Source of the DNA: Prevotella sp. UBA2711 | GTDB lineage: Bacteria; Bacteroidota; Bacteroidia; Bacteroidales; Bacteroidaceae | Reading direction: 5' to 3' | DNA length: 46,402 nucleotides | Assembly (NCBI GenBank): GCA_002354095.1 | Contig: DEKX01000008.1 | Coordinates: 1 to 46,402 of the forward strand | Part shown: piece after piece, positions 16,127-25,292 of the stretch | Position numbering within the stretch: the stretch's first letter is position 1 | Layout: the number at the start of each line of letters is the position of its first letter | Notes under the pieces: generated by a model | Told to the model about the DNA's origin: nothing | Seen by the model: only the letters and a program-made list of their open reading frames with translations | Database searches by the model: none | Translations under genes and position numbers: made by a program

Positions 16127-17164
16127 TTATTGTATTCCTTCTTCACGCAGTTTCTTCTGCCAGTTCCACGCACTCTTCAGCGTGTCTTCCAGTGAGGTCT
16201 CTGCTTTCCATCCCAATACCTTATTGGCTTTCTCGGGGTTGGCCCAAACCTTCTCAATATCGCCGGCACGACGTGGCGCATAGGTCCAGTTCAACTTCAC
16301 ACCTGTTGCCTTCTGGAAGGCATCCACGATTTCCTTGGTTGAACATCCATGACCTGTACCTACATTGAACACCTCCAACTTATCGCTGTCAGTATCCAAT
16401 ACACGAGCCATTGCCTTCACGTGAGCTTTCGCCAAATCGACAACATATATATAGTCGCGAATACAAGTTCCGTCGGGCGTGTCGTAATCATTGCCAAACA
16501 CCTTTAACTGTTCACGAATACCCATAGCCGTTTGTGTAACGTATGGAATCAAGTTCATGGGAACACCGTTGGGCATCTCACCAATAATGGCAGAAGGATG
16601 CGAACCAATGGGGTTGAAGTAGCGCAACAAAATAGCCTTGATAGGAGCACCACTATTGATATCGTCACGGATAATCTCCTCGTTAATCTGCTTGGTATTA
16701 CCATAAGGACTCTCTGCCGGTTTGATGGGAGCATCCTCAGTAACGGGCAGGTTCTCTGGGTCGGGCTGTCCGTAAACCGTACAACTGGAAGAGAAGATAA
16801 TACCCTTCACTCCATGTTTGGGCATCAGTTCCAGCAAATTCACCAGACTCACGATATTATTACGATAATACAGAAGAGGTTTCTCTACACTCTCACCCAC
16901 AGCCTTGCTGGCTGCAAAGTGAATAATACCTTCAATATGAGGATATTTTTCGAAAACATGCTCCATGGCGTCCTTATCACAGCAGTCTACTTTCTCAAAA
17001 GCTGGACGCACTCCTGTTATTTTCTCAATGCCATCAATAACGGAGGCACTGGAATTGGAAAGGTTATCAACAATGACTACCTGGTAGCCTGCATTCTGTA
17101 ATTCCACAGTGGTGTGACTGCCTATAAAGCCAGTACCACCTGTCACAAGTATTGTTTGTTTCAT
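16127..17164 (-). CDS. galE: UDP-glucose 4-epimerase
   Basis: This 345-aa short-chain dehydrogenase-type epimerase interconverts UDP-glucose and UDP-galactose for galactose use and surface glycan synthesis. The NAD-binding GGTGFIGSHT is at residues 8-17, and the catalytic Tyr and Lys are in SPYGNTKQ near residue 150. FSSSCTVYGQP supplies the catalytic Ser/Thr region. The C-terminus has the sugar-nucleotide motifs VFNVGTGHGCSTKEIV and YAPRRAGDI. It follows the response-regulator/kinase gene by 13 nt, so it is probably in the same transcript. Confidence 0.95.
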   Translation of the reverse strand: MKQTILVTGGTGFIGSHTTVELQNAGYQVVIVDNLSNSSASVIDGIEKITGVRPAFEKVDCCDKDAMEHVFEKYPHIEGIIHFAASKAVGESVEKPLLYYRNNIVSLVNLLELMPKHGVKGIIFSSSCTVYGQPDPENLPVTEDAPIKPAESPYGNTKQINEEIIRDDINSGAPIKAILLRYFNPIGSHPSAIIGEMPNGVPMNLIPYVTQTAMGIREQLKVFGNDYDTPDGTCIRDYIYVVDLAKAHVKAMARVLDTDSDKLEVFNVGTGHGCSTKEIVDAFQKATGVKLNWTYAPRRAGDIEKVWANPEKANKVLGWKAETSLEDTLKSAWNWQKKLREEGIQ

Positions 17165-17177
17165 GATAAATAAAGAA

Positions 17178-18326
17178 TTATTCGTCTTTCTTCAAAGGTA
17201 TCAACACACTAAACGTCGAGCCTTCACCTAATGTGGATTCCACCATGGCGTCGCCACCATTTTTGCGTGCGAAGTCCTGACAAAGTTGCAAACCGAGTCC
17301 GGAACCTTCCTCACCACCTGTACCATAGGTCGTCTCACCTTTATGGAAAATAGTTTCCAAACGTTCTGGAGCAATACCTACGCCATGGTCTCGAACACTA
17401 ATCTTGGCATACTCGCCTTCCCGTTTGCAGAACACCTCAATACCTTTATCCTCAGGTGTAAACTTAATAGCATTCGACAGGAAGTTACGAATGATCGTCT
17501 TAATCATATCATTATCGGCATGTACTATCAGTTTCTCTTCACTGGGCAAGTACTGCAATTTGATTTTCTTCATTTCAGCAATCATCATGAAGATATCAAC
17601 TACGCCAGGAACAATGTCATCCAGGTCAATATCCTGATAAACCACATTCAGACGTCCTGTCTGACTCTTGGTCCATTTCAACAGGTTGTCCAATAGGTCG
17701 TGGGTTTCCTCTGATTCTCGATTGGCTTTATCCAACAAACCCCAAATCTCCTCACCGACCATGTCCTTCGAAACCACATTCACAGCCAGATTCAGCACCA
17801 TACGGATAGAAGCCATAGGTGAACGAAGGTCATGAGCAATTACAGAGTACATCTTATCACGGTTGGAGATGGTACGCTTCAACTCCTCGTTCTGCTGTAC
17901 GATAATGCGCTTGGCAGCTACCAGACTTATCTGGTGCATCACACGCATCACCAGCTCTTCCTTGTTAAAAGGTTTAGTGAGGAAGTCGTTGGCCCCCACT
18001 TGGAAACCATGTACCAAATCGCTGGGATTATTCAACGCCGTAAGGAAGATGATGGGAATATCCAAAGTTTCGGGATCCTTTTTCAGGATAACAGCAGTAT
18101 CAAAACCACTGATATCAGGCATCATGACATCCAACAGTATCAGATCGGGATGTTCCTTCTTGGCCTGCTCAATACATGAATTACCATTGTTTGCAGTGCA
18201 GACCTGAAACTTCTCGTTTGTCAGTAATATCTTGAGAAGCAAGACATTACTAACTACATCATCAACGATAAGGATTTTATAATCGCTCCGGTTAATTTTG
18301 GACTCGAAAGTACTAGCCAATTCCAT
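17178..18326 (-). CDS. Cytoplasmic response regulator-histidine kinase hybrid
   Basis: The 382-aa protein has an N-terminal receiver domain (about 15-135: DD at 22-23, phospho-acceptor Asp66 in LLDVMMP, Lys118). A short coiled linker follows, then a HisKA domain with phospho-His165 in IAHDLRSP, and a HATPase domain (DNDMIKTIIRNFLSNAIKF; DHGVGIAP; GSGLGLQLC). There is no transmembrane segment or PAS domain. The receiver-first order means another kinase may phosphorylate it and so control its own kinase activity. No separate output regulator is adjacent. The promoter at 18357-18388 is covered by a palindrome, which suggests specific regulation. galE follows 13 nt downstream. Confidence 0.88.
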   Translation of the reverse strand: MELASTFESKINRSDYKILIVDDVVSNVLLLKILLTNEKFQVCTANNGNSCIEQAKKEHPDLILLDVMMPDISGFDTAVILKKDPETLDIPIIFLTALNNPSDLVHGFQVGANDFLTKPFNKEELVMRVMHQISLVAAKRIIVQQNEELKRTISNRDKMYSVIAHDLRSPMASIRMVLNLAVNVVSKDMVGEEIWGLLDKANRESEETHDLLDNLLKWTKSQTGRLNVVYQDIDLDDIVPGVVDIFMMIAEMKKIKLQYLPSEEKLIVHADNDMIKTIIRNFLSNAIKFTPEDKGIEVFCKREGEYAKISVRDHGVGIAPERLETIFHKGETTYGTGGEEGSGLGLQLCQDFARKNGGDAMVESTLGEGSTFSVLIPLKKDE

Positions 18327-18356
18327 TGTTTATGCAGTTCTATAGTTATTTAACTG

Positions 18357-18388
18357 CAAAATTAGCAAATATTTGGCGAATCGCCAAA
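18357..18388 (-). promoter_or_regulatory. Promoter of the hybrid kinase-galE operon
   Basis: On the minus strand TAATTTTG (plus CAAAATTA, 18357-18364) is preceded after exactly 20 nt by TTTG (plus CAAA, 18385-18388). The gap and the -33 element lie inside the palindrome at 18365-18395. Confidence 0.7.
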
Positions 18389-18395
18389 TATTTGC
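18365..18395. repeat. 31-bp perfect palindrome: operator and/or carB terminator
   Basis: Arms 18365-18379 and 18381-18395 are exact 15-nt inverted copies (GCAAATATTTGGCGA) around a single A. It abuts the -7 element of the kinase promoter and contains its -33 element, the place for a repressor operator. It also follows carB on the minus strand and is trailed by TAATTTTG, so it could act as a weak terminator too. Confidence 0.8.
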
Positions 18396-18403
18396 CTAAT
18401 TAT

Positions 18404-21400
18404 TTATTTGTATTCGTTCCACGACTTGATATCAATCTCGTCTAAACCGACCATACAGAATGCCTGAATGAAAGCTGATGCCAACCGACTGTTGGTAATC
18501 AGGGGGACATTCAGGTCTATGGCTGCACGACGAATTTTGTAACCGTTGGTCAGCTCATGGGAGGTCAGGTTCTTGGGGATATTCACCACCATGTCTATCT
18601 GATGCTCATGCAACAAGTCGAGTGCCTGAGGCTGTTGGTTTGCCTCACTGGGCCAATATACCAACGTATTCTCAATACCGTTATCTGTCAGGTATTTCGA
18701 CGTACCTCCGGTTGCATAGAGTTCATAGCCATGCTCCACCAGCATGCGGGCAGCATCCAACATCTCGGCTTTCTGTTTCGCAGAACCGGTAGAGAGTAAT
18801 ACCGTCTTCTTGGGAACACGATATCCCACACTCAGCATAGACTTCAAAAGGGCTGTTGGTGTATTGTCGCCCAGGCATCCTACTTCGCCCGTTGAAGCCA
18901 TGTCCACACCCAACACAGGGTCGGCTTTCTGCAGACGGTTAAAGGAGAACTGACTCGCCTTGATACCTACATAATCCAAATCGAACAAGTTTTTATGCGG
19001 ACGCTCCACAGGAAGGCCCAACATTACTTTAGTTGCCAGTTCTATCAGATTCAGTTTCAATACTTTAGAAACGAATGGAAACGAACGCGAAGCACGCAAA
19101 TTGCACTCTATCACAAGGATGTCATTATCACGTGCCATAAACTGGATGTTGAAGGGTCCGTTGATATGCAGTGCCTTGGCTATTTGACGACTGATACGTT
19201 TGATGCGTCGAACAGTCTCGACATATAGTTTCTGAGGAGGGAACTGAATGGTAGCATCACCTGAGTGAACACCGGCAAACTCTATATGCTCAGAAATGGC
19301 ATAAGCCAGTATTTCACCATCCTTGGCTACTGCATCCATCTCAATCTCCTTGGCATGTTCGATGAATTTCGATACCACCACCGGATGGTCTTCACTCACG
19401 TTGGCAGCCAGTTGCAGGAAACGCTCCAATTCCTCCTTATTGGAACAGACATTCATAGCGGCACCACTGAGCACATACGACGGACGGACCAAAACGGGAA
19501 ATCCCACCCTTTCCACAAACGCATCAATATCCTGCATAGATGTAAGCGCTCGCCATTCCGGTTGGTTCACACCTATCTCGTTCAACATCTGCGAGAATTT
19601 AGCACGGTCTTCTGCCCCATCAATATCCTGTGCTGATGTACCTAAGATCTTTACTTGTTCCTGATCGAGATAGACAGCCAGATTGTTAGGTATCTGTCCA
19701 CCGGTAGAGACGACTACGCCACGGGGAGCTTCCATGTCGATGATGTCCATCACACGTTCGAAGGTCAGCTCATCAAAATACAGACGGTCGCACATATCAT
19801 AATCCGTAGAAACGGTTTCCGGATTATAGTTAATCATGATACTACGCCAACCTTCCTTGCGGATCGTGTTCAGCGCCTGCACGCCACACCAGTCGAACTC
19901 TACACTCGAACCTATGCGATAGGCACCTGAGCCCAACACAATAATACTCTTCCCATCATGTTCGAATGGAATATCACTGGCCGTACCACTATAGGTTACA
20001 TACAGGTAGTTGGTCTGGGCAGGATATTCAGCAGCCAGGGTATCAATCTGCTTAACAACTGGCAGGATGCCCATCTGCTTACGTACCTTTCTCACCTCCA
20101 GAACTGCCTGATGCATATTGGGAACCTGGTCTTCCACACCAATGGCACGAGCTATCTGGAAATCAGTAAAACCATATACTTTCGCTTCCCGAAGCAGTTG
20201 AGGAGTGAGCGTTTCGAGTTGAGTCTTCTTCAATTCCTCGTCAATGTCGATAATGTGTTTCAACTTATACAGGAACCACTTGTCTATCTTTGTCAGTTCA
20301 TGAATACGGTCGATATCATACTGTGGCAGATGCATCGCTTTAGAGATTACGAAGATACGCTTATCAGTAGGTTCGCGCAAAGCGGCATCCACATCGGCAA
20401 TCTTCAGTTCCTTGTTCTCTACGAAACCATGCATGCCCTGTCCTATCATGCGCAGACCTTTCTGGATAGCCTCTTCAAAGGTACGACCAATGGCCATCAC
20501 CTCGCCTACCGATTTCATGGATGAGCCTAACTCCTTGTCAACACCGTGGAATTTAGAAAGGTCCCAACGAGGGATCTTACATACCACATAGTCGAGGGCT
20601 GGCTCGAAGAAGGCTGATGTAGTCTTGGTCACTGAATTGTTCAGTTCAAACAACCCATAACCCATACCCAGTTTGGCAGCTACGAAAGCCAATGGATAAC
20701 CCGTAGCTTTCGATGCCAACGCCGATGAGCGACTCAGACGGGCATTCACCTCAATCACGCGATAGTCTTCTGACTGCGGGTCGAAGGCATACTGCACGTT
20801 ACACTCGCCCACAATACCGATATGACGGATAATCTTGATGGCCAGTGCACGCAGTTTGTGATATTCCGAATTAGTCAGTGTCTGCGAAGGAGCAATAACA
20901 ATCGATTCGCCCGTATGAATACCCAGAGGGTCGAAATTCTCCATATTACATACGGTGATACAGTTGTCATAGCGGTCGCGCACCACTTCGTATTCTATCT
21001 CTTTCCATCCTTTCAATGATTTTTCTACCAACACCTGAGGAGAGAATGCAAAGGCTTTCTCGGCGAGCTTGTTTAATTCCTCTTCATTATCGCAGAAGCC
21101 GGAGCCCAGTCCGCCCAATGCATAAGCCGCTCTGAGGATAACGGGATAACCCAACTCCTTAGCAGCCTGTCGTGCCTGTTCAATCGTCTCGCAAGCCTCG
21201 CTCTTGATGGTCTTTACATCAATCTCGTTCAGTTTTTCTACGAAGCGCTCACGATCTTCCGTGTCCATAATGGCTTGAACAGGAGTGCCCAACACCTTGA
21301 CACCATATTTCGCTAGGACTCCGCTCTGAAAGAGTTCCACACCACAGTTCAGTGCTGTCTGTCCACCAAACGAAAGCAGAATACCGTCAGGACGTTCCTT

Positions 21401-21634
21401 CTCTATTACACGTTCTACGAAATAGGGTTGTACGGGCAGGAAATAGATTTCATCAGCCACCCCCTCTGAGGTCTGGACGGTAGCAATATTCGGATTTATC
21501 AGAACGGTTTTCACACCCTCTTCACGCAGCGCTTTGAGTGCTTGAGAACCAGAGTAGTCGAACTCACCAGCCTCACCTATTTTCAATGCGCCTGATCCCA
21601 ACAACAGGACTTTCTTGATATTTTGGTCTTTCAT
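18404..21634 (-). CDS. carB: Carbamoyl-phosphate synthase large subunit
   Basis: This 1076-aa protein makes carbamoyl phosphate from bicarbonate, ammonia and two ATP for arginine and pyrimidine synthesis. The N-terminal carboxyphosphate half (about 1-400) begins KKVLLLGSGALKIGEAGEFDYSG. An oligomerisation segment follows. The second ATP-grasp half begins IIVLGSGAYRIGSSVEFDW near residue 570. The C-terminal MGS-like regulatory domain starts near 940 (KTVLLSTGSAKQKAEML). Length and domain order are standard. carA ends 2 nt upstream, so the pair is an operon. Confidence 0.97.
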   Translation of the reverse strand: MKDQNIKKVLLLGSGALKIGEAGEFDYSGSQALKALREEGVKTVLINPNIATVQTSEGVADEIYFLPVQPYFVERVIEKERPDGILLSFGGQTALNCGVELFQSGVLAKYGVKVLGTPVQAIMDTEDRERFVEKLNEIDVKTIKSEACETIEQARQAAKELGYPVILRAAYALGGLGSGFCDNEEELNKLAEKAFAFSPQVLVEKSLKGWKEIEYEVVRDRYDNCITVCNMENFDPLGIHTGESIVIAPSQTLTNSEYHKLRALAIKIIRHIGIVGECNVQYAFDPQSEDYRVIEVNARLSRSSALASKATGYPLAFVAAKLGMGYGLFELNNSVTKTTSAFFEPALDYVVCKIPRWDLSKFHGVDKELGSSMKSVGEVMAIGRTFEEAIQKGLRMIGQGMHGFVENKELKIADVDAALREPTDKRIFVISKAMHLPQYDIDRIHELTKIDKWFLYKLKHIIDIDEELKKTQLETLTPQLLREAKVYGFTDFQIARAIGVEDQVPNMHQAVLEVRKVRKQMGILPVVKQIDTLAAEYPAQTNYLYVTYSGTASDIPFEHDGKSIIVLGSGAYRIGSSVEFDWCGVQALNTIRKEGWRSIMINYNPETVSTDYDMCDRLYFDELTFERVMDIIDMEAPRGVVVSTGGQIPNNLAVYLDQEQVKILGTSAQDIDGAEDRAKFSQMLNEIGVNQPEWRALTSMQDIDAFVERVGFPVLVRPSYVLSGAAMNVCSNKEELERFLQLAANVSEDHPVVVSKFIEHAKEIEMDAVAKDGEILAYAISEHIEFAGVHSGDATIQFPPQKLYVETVRRIKRISRQIAKALHINGPFNIQFMARDNDILVIECNLRASRSFPFVSKVLKLNLIELATKVMLGLPVERPHKNLFDLDYVGIKASQFSFNRLQKADPVLGVDMASTGEVGCLGDNTPTALLKSMLSVGYRVPKKTVLLSTGSAKQKAEMLDAARMLVEHGYELYATGGTSKYLTDNGIENTLVYWPSEANQQPQALDLLHEHQIDMVVNIPKNLTSHELTNGYKIRRAAIDLNVPLITNSRLASAFIQAFCMVGLDEIDIKSWNEYK

Positions 21635-21636
21635 AT

Positions 21637-22710
21637 TTATAATGTCTCAATAAAACGGTCAAACATAAATTCTGTATCTACTGGTCCCGAACAGGCTTCC
21701 GGGTGGAACTGGCTGGAGAACCAAGGATTGGTCTGATGACGAATACCCTCGTTTGAACCATCGTTCATATTGACAAAGAGTTCACGCCATTCACTGCCCA
21801 AGGTAGCACTATCCACAGCATAACCATGATTCTGACTCGTAACGTAACAACGGTTAGTTCCTACCTCCCGCACAGGTTGGTTGTGCGAGCGATGACCGTA
21901 TTTCAGCTTGTATATCTGTGCACCCCCAGCCTTTGCCAACAGTTGGTTACCCATACAGATACCACAAATTGGTTTGCGACTCTGCGACATCTGCTTGCGA
22001 AGAACGTTAACGGCATCCTCACACATATCCGGGTCGCCAGGACCGTTAGCAAGAAAAAGACCATCGAACTGCATCTCTGTATAATCGTAGTTCCAGGGTA
22101 CACGAATTACCTCCACTCCACGACGAATCAGACAACGGATGATATTGGCTTTCACGCCGCAATCTACCAGCACCACCTTACGCCCGGCACCTTCGTTATA
22201 GCGGATAATATCCTTGCACGAAACCTTATCTACCCAGTTTATAGTCTCGTATGCTGCGATATCTTCGCAGCTTTCACTACCCTCAAACTCCAATTTTCCC
22301 ATCATCACGCCATGCTCGCGAAGCACCTTAGTCAACTGACGCGTGTCAATACCCGTCACACCGGGCACCTTCTCACGTTTCAGCCAATCGCCCAGACTTT
22401 CGCAGGCATTCCAGTGTGAATATTCCTCACTGTAGTCACTCACAATGATAGCCGCAGCATAAATTCTGTCACTCTCCATAAACGTTGGAAGTCCATTGTC
22501 CTCTATCGAGAAACGAGGCACACCATAGTTACCTACCAGTGGAAAGGTCAGCGTCATCATCTGACCGGCATACGAGGGGTCGGTCAGTGATTCCGGATAA
22601 CCCATCATAGCAGTGTTGAAAACTACCTCGCCTGCTACTGGAGCTTCATAGCCAAAACTTTTTCCCTTAAATCTAGTTCCGTCTTCTAAGACCAAAGTTA
22701 CATCTTTCAT
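21637..22710 (-). CDS. carA: Carbamoyl-phosphate synthase small subunit (glutamine amidotransferase)
   Basis: The 357-aa protein hydrolyses glutamine and channels ammonia to CarB. The N-terminal domain is typical (LVLEDGTRFKGKSFGYEAPV; NTAMMGYPESLTDPSY). The class I amidotransferase domain follows, with the nucleophile Cys in ICGICMGNQLL and the His/Glu pair in FHPEACSGP. The oxyanion-site neighbour is Asn (MGNQ) where many relatives have His (LGHQ). Upstream is the terminator of glmS, so carAB must have its own promoter in 22711-22745; I cannot define it. Confidence 0.95.
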   Translation of the reverse strand: MKDVTLVLEDGTRFKGKSFGYEAPVAGEVVFNTAMMGYPESLTDPSYAGQMMTLTFPLVGNYGVPRFSIEDNGLPTFMESDRIYAAAIIVSDYSEEYSHWNACESLGDWLKREKVPGVTGIDTRQLTKVLREHGVMMGKLEFEGSESCEDIAAYETINWVDKVSCKDIIRYNEGAGRKVVLVDCGVKANIIRCLIRRGVEVIRVPWNYDYTEMQFDGLFLANGPGDPDMCEDAVNVLRKQMSQSRKPICGICMGNQLLAKAGGAQIYKLKYGHRSHNQPVREVGTNRCYVTSQNHGYAVDSATLGSEWRELFVNMNDGSNEGIRHQTNPWFSSQFHPEACSGPVDTEFMFDRFIETL

Positions 22711-22741
22711 TCTATCTTTATATTTCTATTTTACATCTTAT

Positions 22742-22781
22742 TTAAAAAGAAGGGCGAAACGTCAATGACGAATCGCCCTTT
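22742..22781 (-). terminator. Intrinsic terminator of glmS
   Basis: AAGGGCGA (22750-22757) pairs with TCGCCCTT (22773-22780), and an inner CGTC/GACG stem gives a two-tier hairpin. On the minus strand it is followed by CTTTTTAAA. It begins 4 nt after the glmS stop. Confidence 0.85.
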
Positions 22782-22784
22782 GTA

Positions 22785-24629
22785 TCATTCAACAGTAACA
22801 CTCTTTGCAAGGTTTCTTGGTTGGTCAACGTTGAGACCTTTACAAACAGCAACGTGATAAGCCAACAACTGAAGAGGTATCGTGGCCAATAACGGTTCCA
22901 GACACTCTATCGTATCTGGCAGTGCTATCACCTCGTCGGCTATCTTGCTGATGGTGGCGTCGCCCTGACTGACAACGGCAATCACCTTACCCTTACGGGC
23001 TTTCACCTCTTGTATATTGGAGATGACTTTCTCATACATACCATTATGTGTGGCTATCACCACCACTGGCATATCAGAGTCTATCAGAGCAATAGGTCCG
23101 TGCTTCATCTCAGCTGCCGGATAGCCCTCGGCATGGATATACGAAATCTCCTTCAGTTTCAAGGCACCTTCCAAAGCCACCGGATAACTGAATCCACGAC
23201 CCAGGTAGAGGAAGTTGCGGGCATAGGTGAAGGTACGGCTCAAATCGGCAATACGGTCGTTGAGCTTCAACACCTCTTTTATTTTACTGGGTATCTCGTG
23301 CAATTCCTTCACGATATGCATATAGTCATCGCTGGAGATGGTACCCTTCTCTTTCGCCAGTGCCAGTGCCAGCATGGTCAATACGGTAACCTGACCAGTG
23401 AATGCTTTGGTAGAAGCCACACCAATCTCCGGTCCTACGTGGATATACGAACCGGTATCCGTTGCACGGGGAATACTCGAACCGATAGCATTACAAATAC
23501 CATAGATAAAGGCTCCGGCATCCTTTGCCAGTTGCACAGCAGCCAGGGTATCGGCAGTCTCACCACTCTGCGAAATGGCTATCACCACGTCTTCGTCGGT
23601 AATTACGGGATTGCGATAGCGGAACTCGGAGGCGTATTCCACCTCTACAGGTATGCGACAGAGTTGTTCTATCATCTGCTTGCCTATCAGTCCTGCGTGC
23701 CACGACGTTCCACATGCCACGATGATGAACCGTTTGGCACCGAGCAGTTGTTTTTTATAATCAATGACGGCAGAGAGCACCACATTGTCGGTATCTACAT
23801 TCACACGACCACGCATGCAATTGGTCAGACACTCGGGCTGTTCGAAAATCTCTTTCAGCATGAAGTGTGGGAAACCGCCCTTCTCCAATTGGCCCAGATT
23901 GATATCCACCTTCTTGACAGCCAGTTCCTGTTCTTCACCCAGAATACTGACCACCTTCAGTTCGTGCCCCCTGCGAAGCACTGCGATATTACCGTCTTCC
24001 AAGTACACCACCTTATCGGTATATTCCACGATAGGACTGGCATCTGAACCGAGGAAGAACTCGTCGTCGCCAATACCTACCACCAAGGGGCTCTGCTTAC
24101 GGGCTGCGATGATTTGGTCAGGATGACGCTTGTCTATGATGGCAATGGCATAGGCACCAATCACTTGATAGAGTGCCACCTGCACAGCTGTCAGCAAATC
24201 GAGTTCCTTGCGCTCCATCACGTATTCCACCAGTTGCACCAGCACTTCGGTGTCTGTTTGCGAACGGAACGTCACGCCCTTGGCCTGCAACTTGGTTTTC
24301 AGGTCGGCATAGTTCTCGATAATACCATTGTGGATGATGGCGAGATTCTTCGATTCCGAATAGTGTGGATGGGCATTCTGCGCAGAAGGTTCACCATGCG
24401 TAGCCCAACGGGTATGAGCAATACCCACAGTGCCTGTGACATTCTTGTCACTGCAATACTCTACAAGATTATCAACCTTTCCCTTCGTCTTACAGACATT
24501 CAGGTTGCCGTCTTCATTAATCAAAGCCACACCGGCAGAGTCGTAGCCACGATATTCCAGTCGGCGCAAGCCTTTAATCAATATGGGGAAAGCGTCTTTA
24601 TTTCCTAAATAACCTACTATTCCGCACAT
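22785..24629 (-). CDS. glmS: Glutamine-fructose-6-phosphate aminotransferase (isomerizing)
   Basis: The 614-aa enzyme makes glucosamine-6-phosphate, the entry step to peptidoglycan and LPS amino sugars. The N-terminal Ntn amidotransferase domain starts with the catalytic Cys (MCGIVGYLGNKDAFP) and contains HTRWATHGEPS. Two SIS sugar-isomerase domains follow (ACGTSWHAG; SQSGETADTLAA; STKAFTGQVTVL). The C-terminus DQPRNLAKSVTVE is the family hallmark. I saw no glmS ribozyme upstream, as expected outside Firmicutes. It starts 53 nt after the small lipoprotein gene and may be co-transcribed with it. Confidence 0.97.
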   Translation of the reverse strand: MCGIVGYLGNKDAFPILIKGLRRLEYRGYDSAGVALINEDGNLNVCKTKGKVDNLVEYCSDKNVTGTVGIAHTRWATHGEPSAQNAHPHYSESKNLAIIHNGIIENYADLKTKLQAKGVTFRSQTDTEVLVQLVEYVMERKELDLLTAVQVALYQVIGAYAIAIIDKRHPDQIIAARKQSPLVVGIGDDEFFLGSDASPIVEYTDKVVYLEDGNIAVLRRGHELKVVSILGEEQELAVKKVDINLGQLEKGGFPHFMLKEIFEQPECLTNCMRGRVNVDTDNVVLSAVIDYKKQLLGAKRFIIVACGTSWHAGLIGKQMIEQLCRIPVEVEYASEFRYRNPVITDEDVVIAISQSGETADTLAAVQLAKDAGAFIYGICNAIGSSIPRATDTGSYIHVGPEIGVASTKAFTGQVTVLTMLALALAKEKGTISSDDYMHIVKELHEIPSKIKEVLKLNDRIADLSRTFTYARNFLYLGRGFSYPVALEGALKLKEISYIHAEGYPAAEMKHGPIALIDSDMPVVVIATHNGMYEKVISNIQEVKARKGKVIAVVSQGDATISKIADEVIALPDTIECLEPLLATIPLQLLAYHVAVCKGLNVDQPRNLAKSVTVE

Positions 24630-24682
24630 ATTATATATTCTATCTTATTAAATAATGTTTGCGTTGTCTTCTTTATTGATGT

Positions 24683-25147
24683 TTATTTGGGCATGTAACT
24701 GATCATCAGTGTGGGTTTATGCGTATTCTCCAACACCACGGAGATGATACCGTCAGCCGCATCGAAGTTGGCAACCTTGTGGTCGTCCTTCAGCATCGGA
24801 CAGTCGGGCCATGAACCCAGTTCCTTCTCCAGTCTGTCGCGAATCTCCTGCCACATCTGGCGCGTACTGTCATTGGTCGAAAGATAATACTTCTCCTGAA
24901 CAGCAGCCACTTTCTCGCCGGCAAACCCCATCAGCACACGGTATTTCAACTGTGGGGAAGCAAAAACCACCAATTTCCCACTGTCGGAGGCGGCACTGTC
25001 AACGACAAAGCCACGAGCCAACATAGAGTCCACAAACTGAGTTGTACTGAGTGCCAAAGGAAGTCCACGATAATTAAAGGGTTTCTTGTCCTCTGAACAG
25101 GCGATAAGCATAGCCGTTATCGCAAAGAAAAGAATTAATTTTTTCAT
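24683..25147 (-). CDS. Small lipoprotein of unknown function
   Basis: This 154-aa protein has a lipoprotein signal (MKKLILFFAITAMLIACSED; acceptor Cys17). I do not recognise the mature domain. It has FNYRGLPLALSTTQFVDSML and RGFVVDSAASDSGKLVVF, and looks like a compact alpha/beta domain. The start at 25147 is chosen because the promoter -7 element lies at 25169-25176, so longer frames would start upstream of the transcript. Four phased 10-bp repeats lie directly upstream of the -33 element, which suggests regulated expression. glmS follows. Confidence 0.7.
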   Translation of the reverse strand: MKKLILFFAITAMLIACSEDKKPFNYRGLPLALSTTQFVDSMLARGFVVDSAASDSGKLVVFASPQLKYRVLMGFAGEKVAAVQEKYYLSTNDSTRQMWQEIRDRLEKELGSWPDCPMLKDDHKVANFDAADGIISVVLENTHKPTLMISYMPK

Positions 25148-25168
25148 CTTGTTTCGCTTTTGACGTTG

Positions 25169-25200
25169 CAAAGGTACGATTAAGTGAGCAAAAAACCAAA
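25169..25200 (-). promoter_or_regulatory. Promoter of the small lipoprotein gene
   Basis: On the minus strand TACCTTTG (plus CAAAGGTA, 25169-25176) is preceded after 20 nt by TTTGG (plus CCAAA, 25196-25200). The nearest repeat of the array at 25218-25292 begins 17 nt further upstream. Confidence 0.8.
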
Positions 25201-25217
25201 AGAAAGTCGTATTTTTT

Positions 25218-25292
25218 GAGTGCACTCCAAAAAAAATTGACTGGACTCCAAATATTTTTCGAGTGCACTCGAAAAAATACACGAGTACAATC
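25218..25292. repeat. Four 10-bp repeats phased at 21-22 nt upstream of the lipoprotein promoter
   Basis: GAGTGCACTC (25218-25227), GACTGGACTC (25239-25248), GAGTGCACTC (25261-25270) and GAGTACAATC (25283-25292) recur at 21, 22 and 22 nt. They are separated by A/T-rich spacers of 11-12 nt. The first and third copies are perfect 10-bp palindromes. The helical phasing is like that of the array at 1704-1901, although the words are unrelated. Confidence 0.8.

Noticed and set aside
23010..24047. A 345-codon frame antisense to glmS
   Set aside because: It is fully inside glmS and rich in residues expected from reverse-strand reading of a conserved gene.
24630..24682. glmS ribozyme or riboswitch upstream of glmS
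   Set aside because: The 53-nt gap is too short and shows no matching fold.
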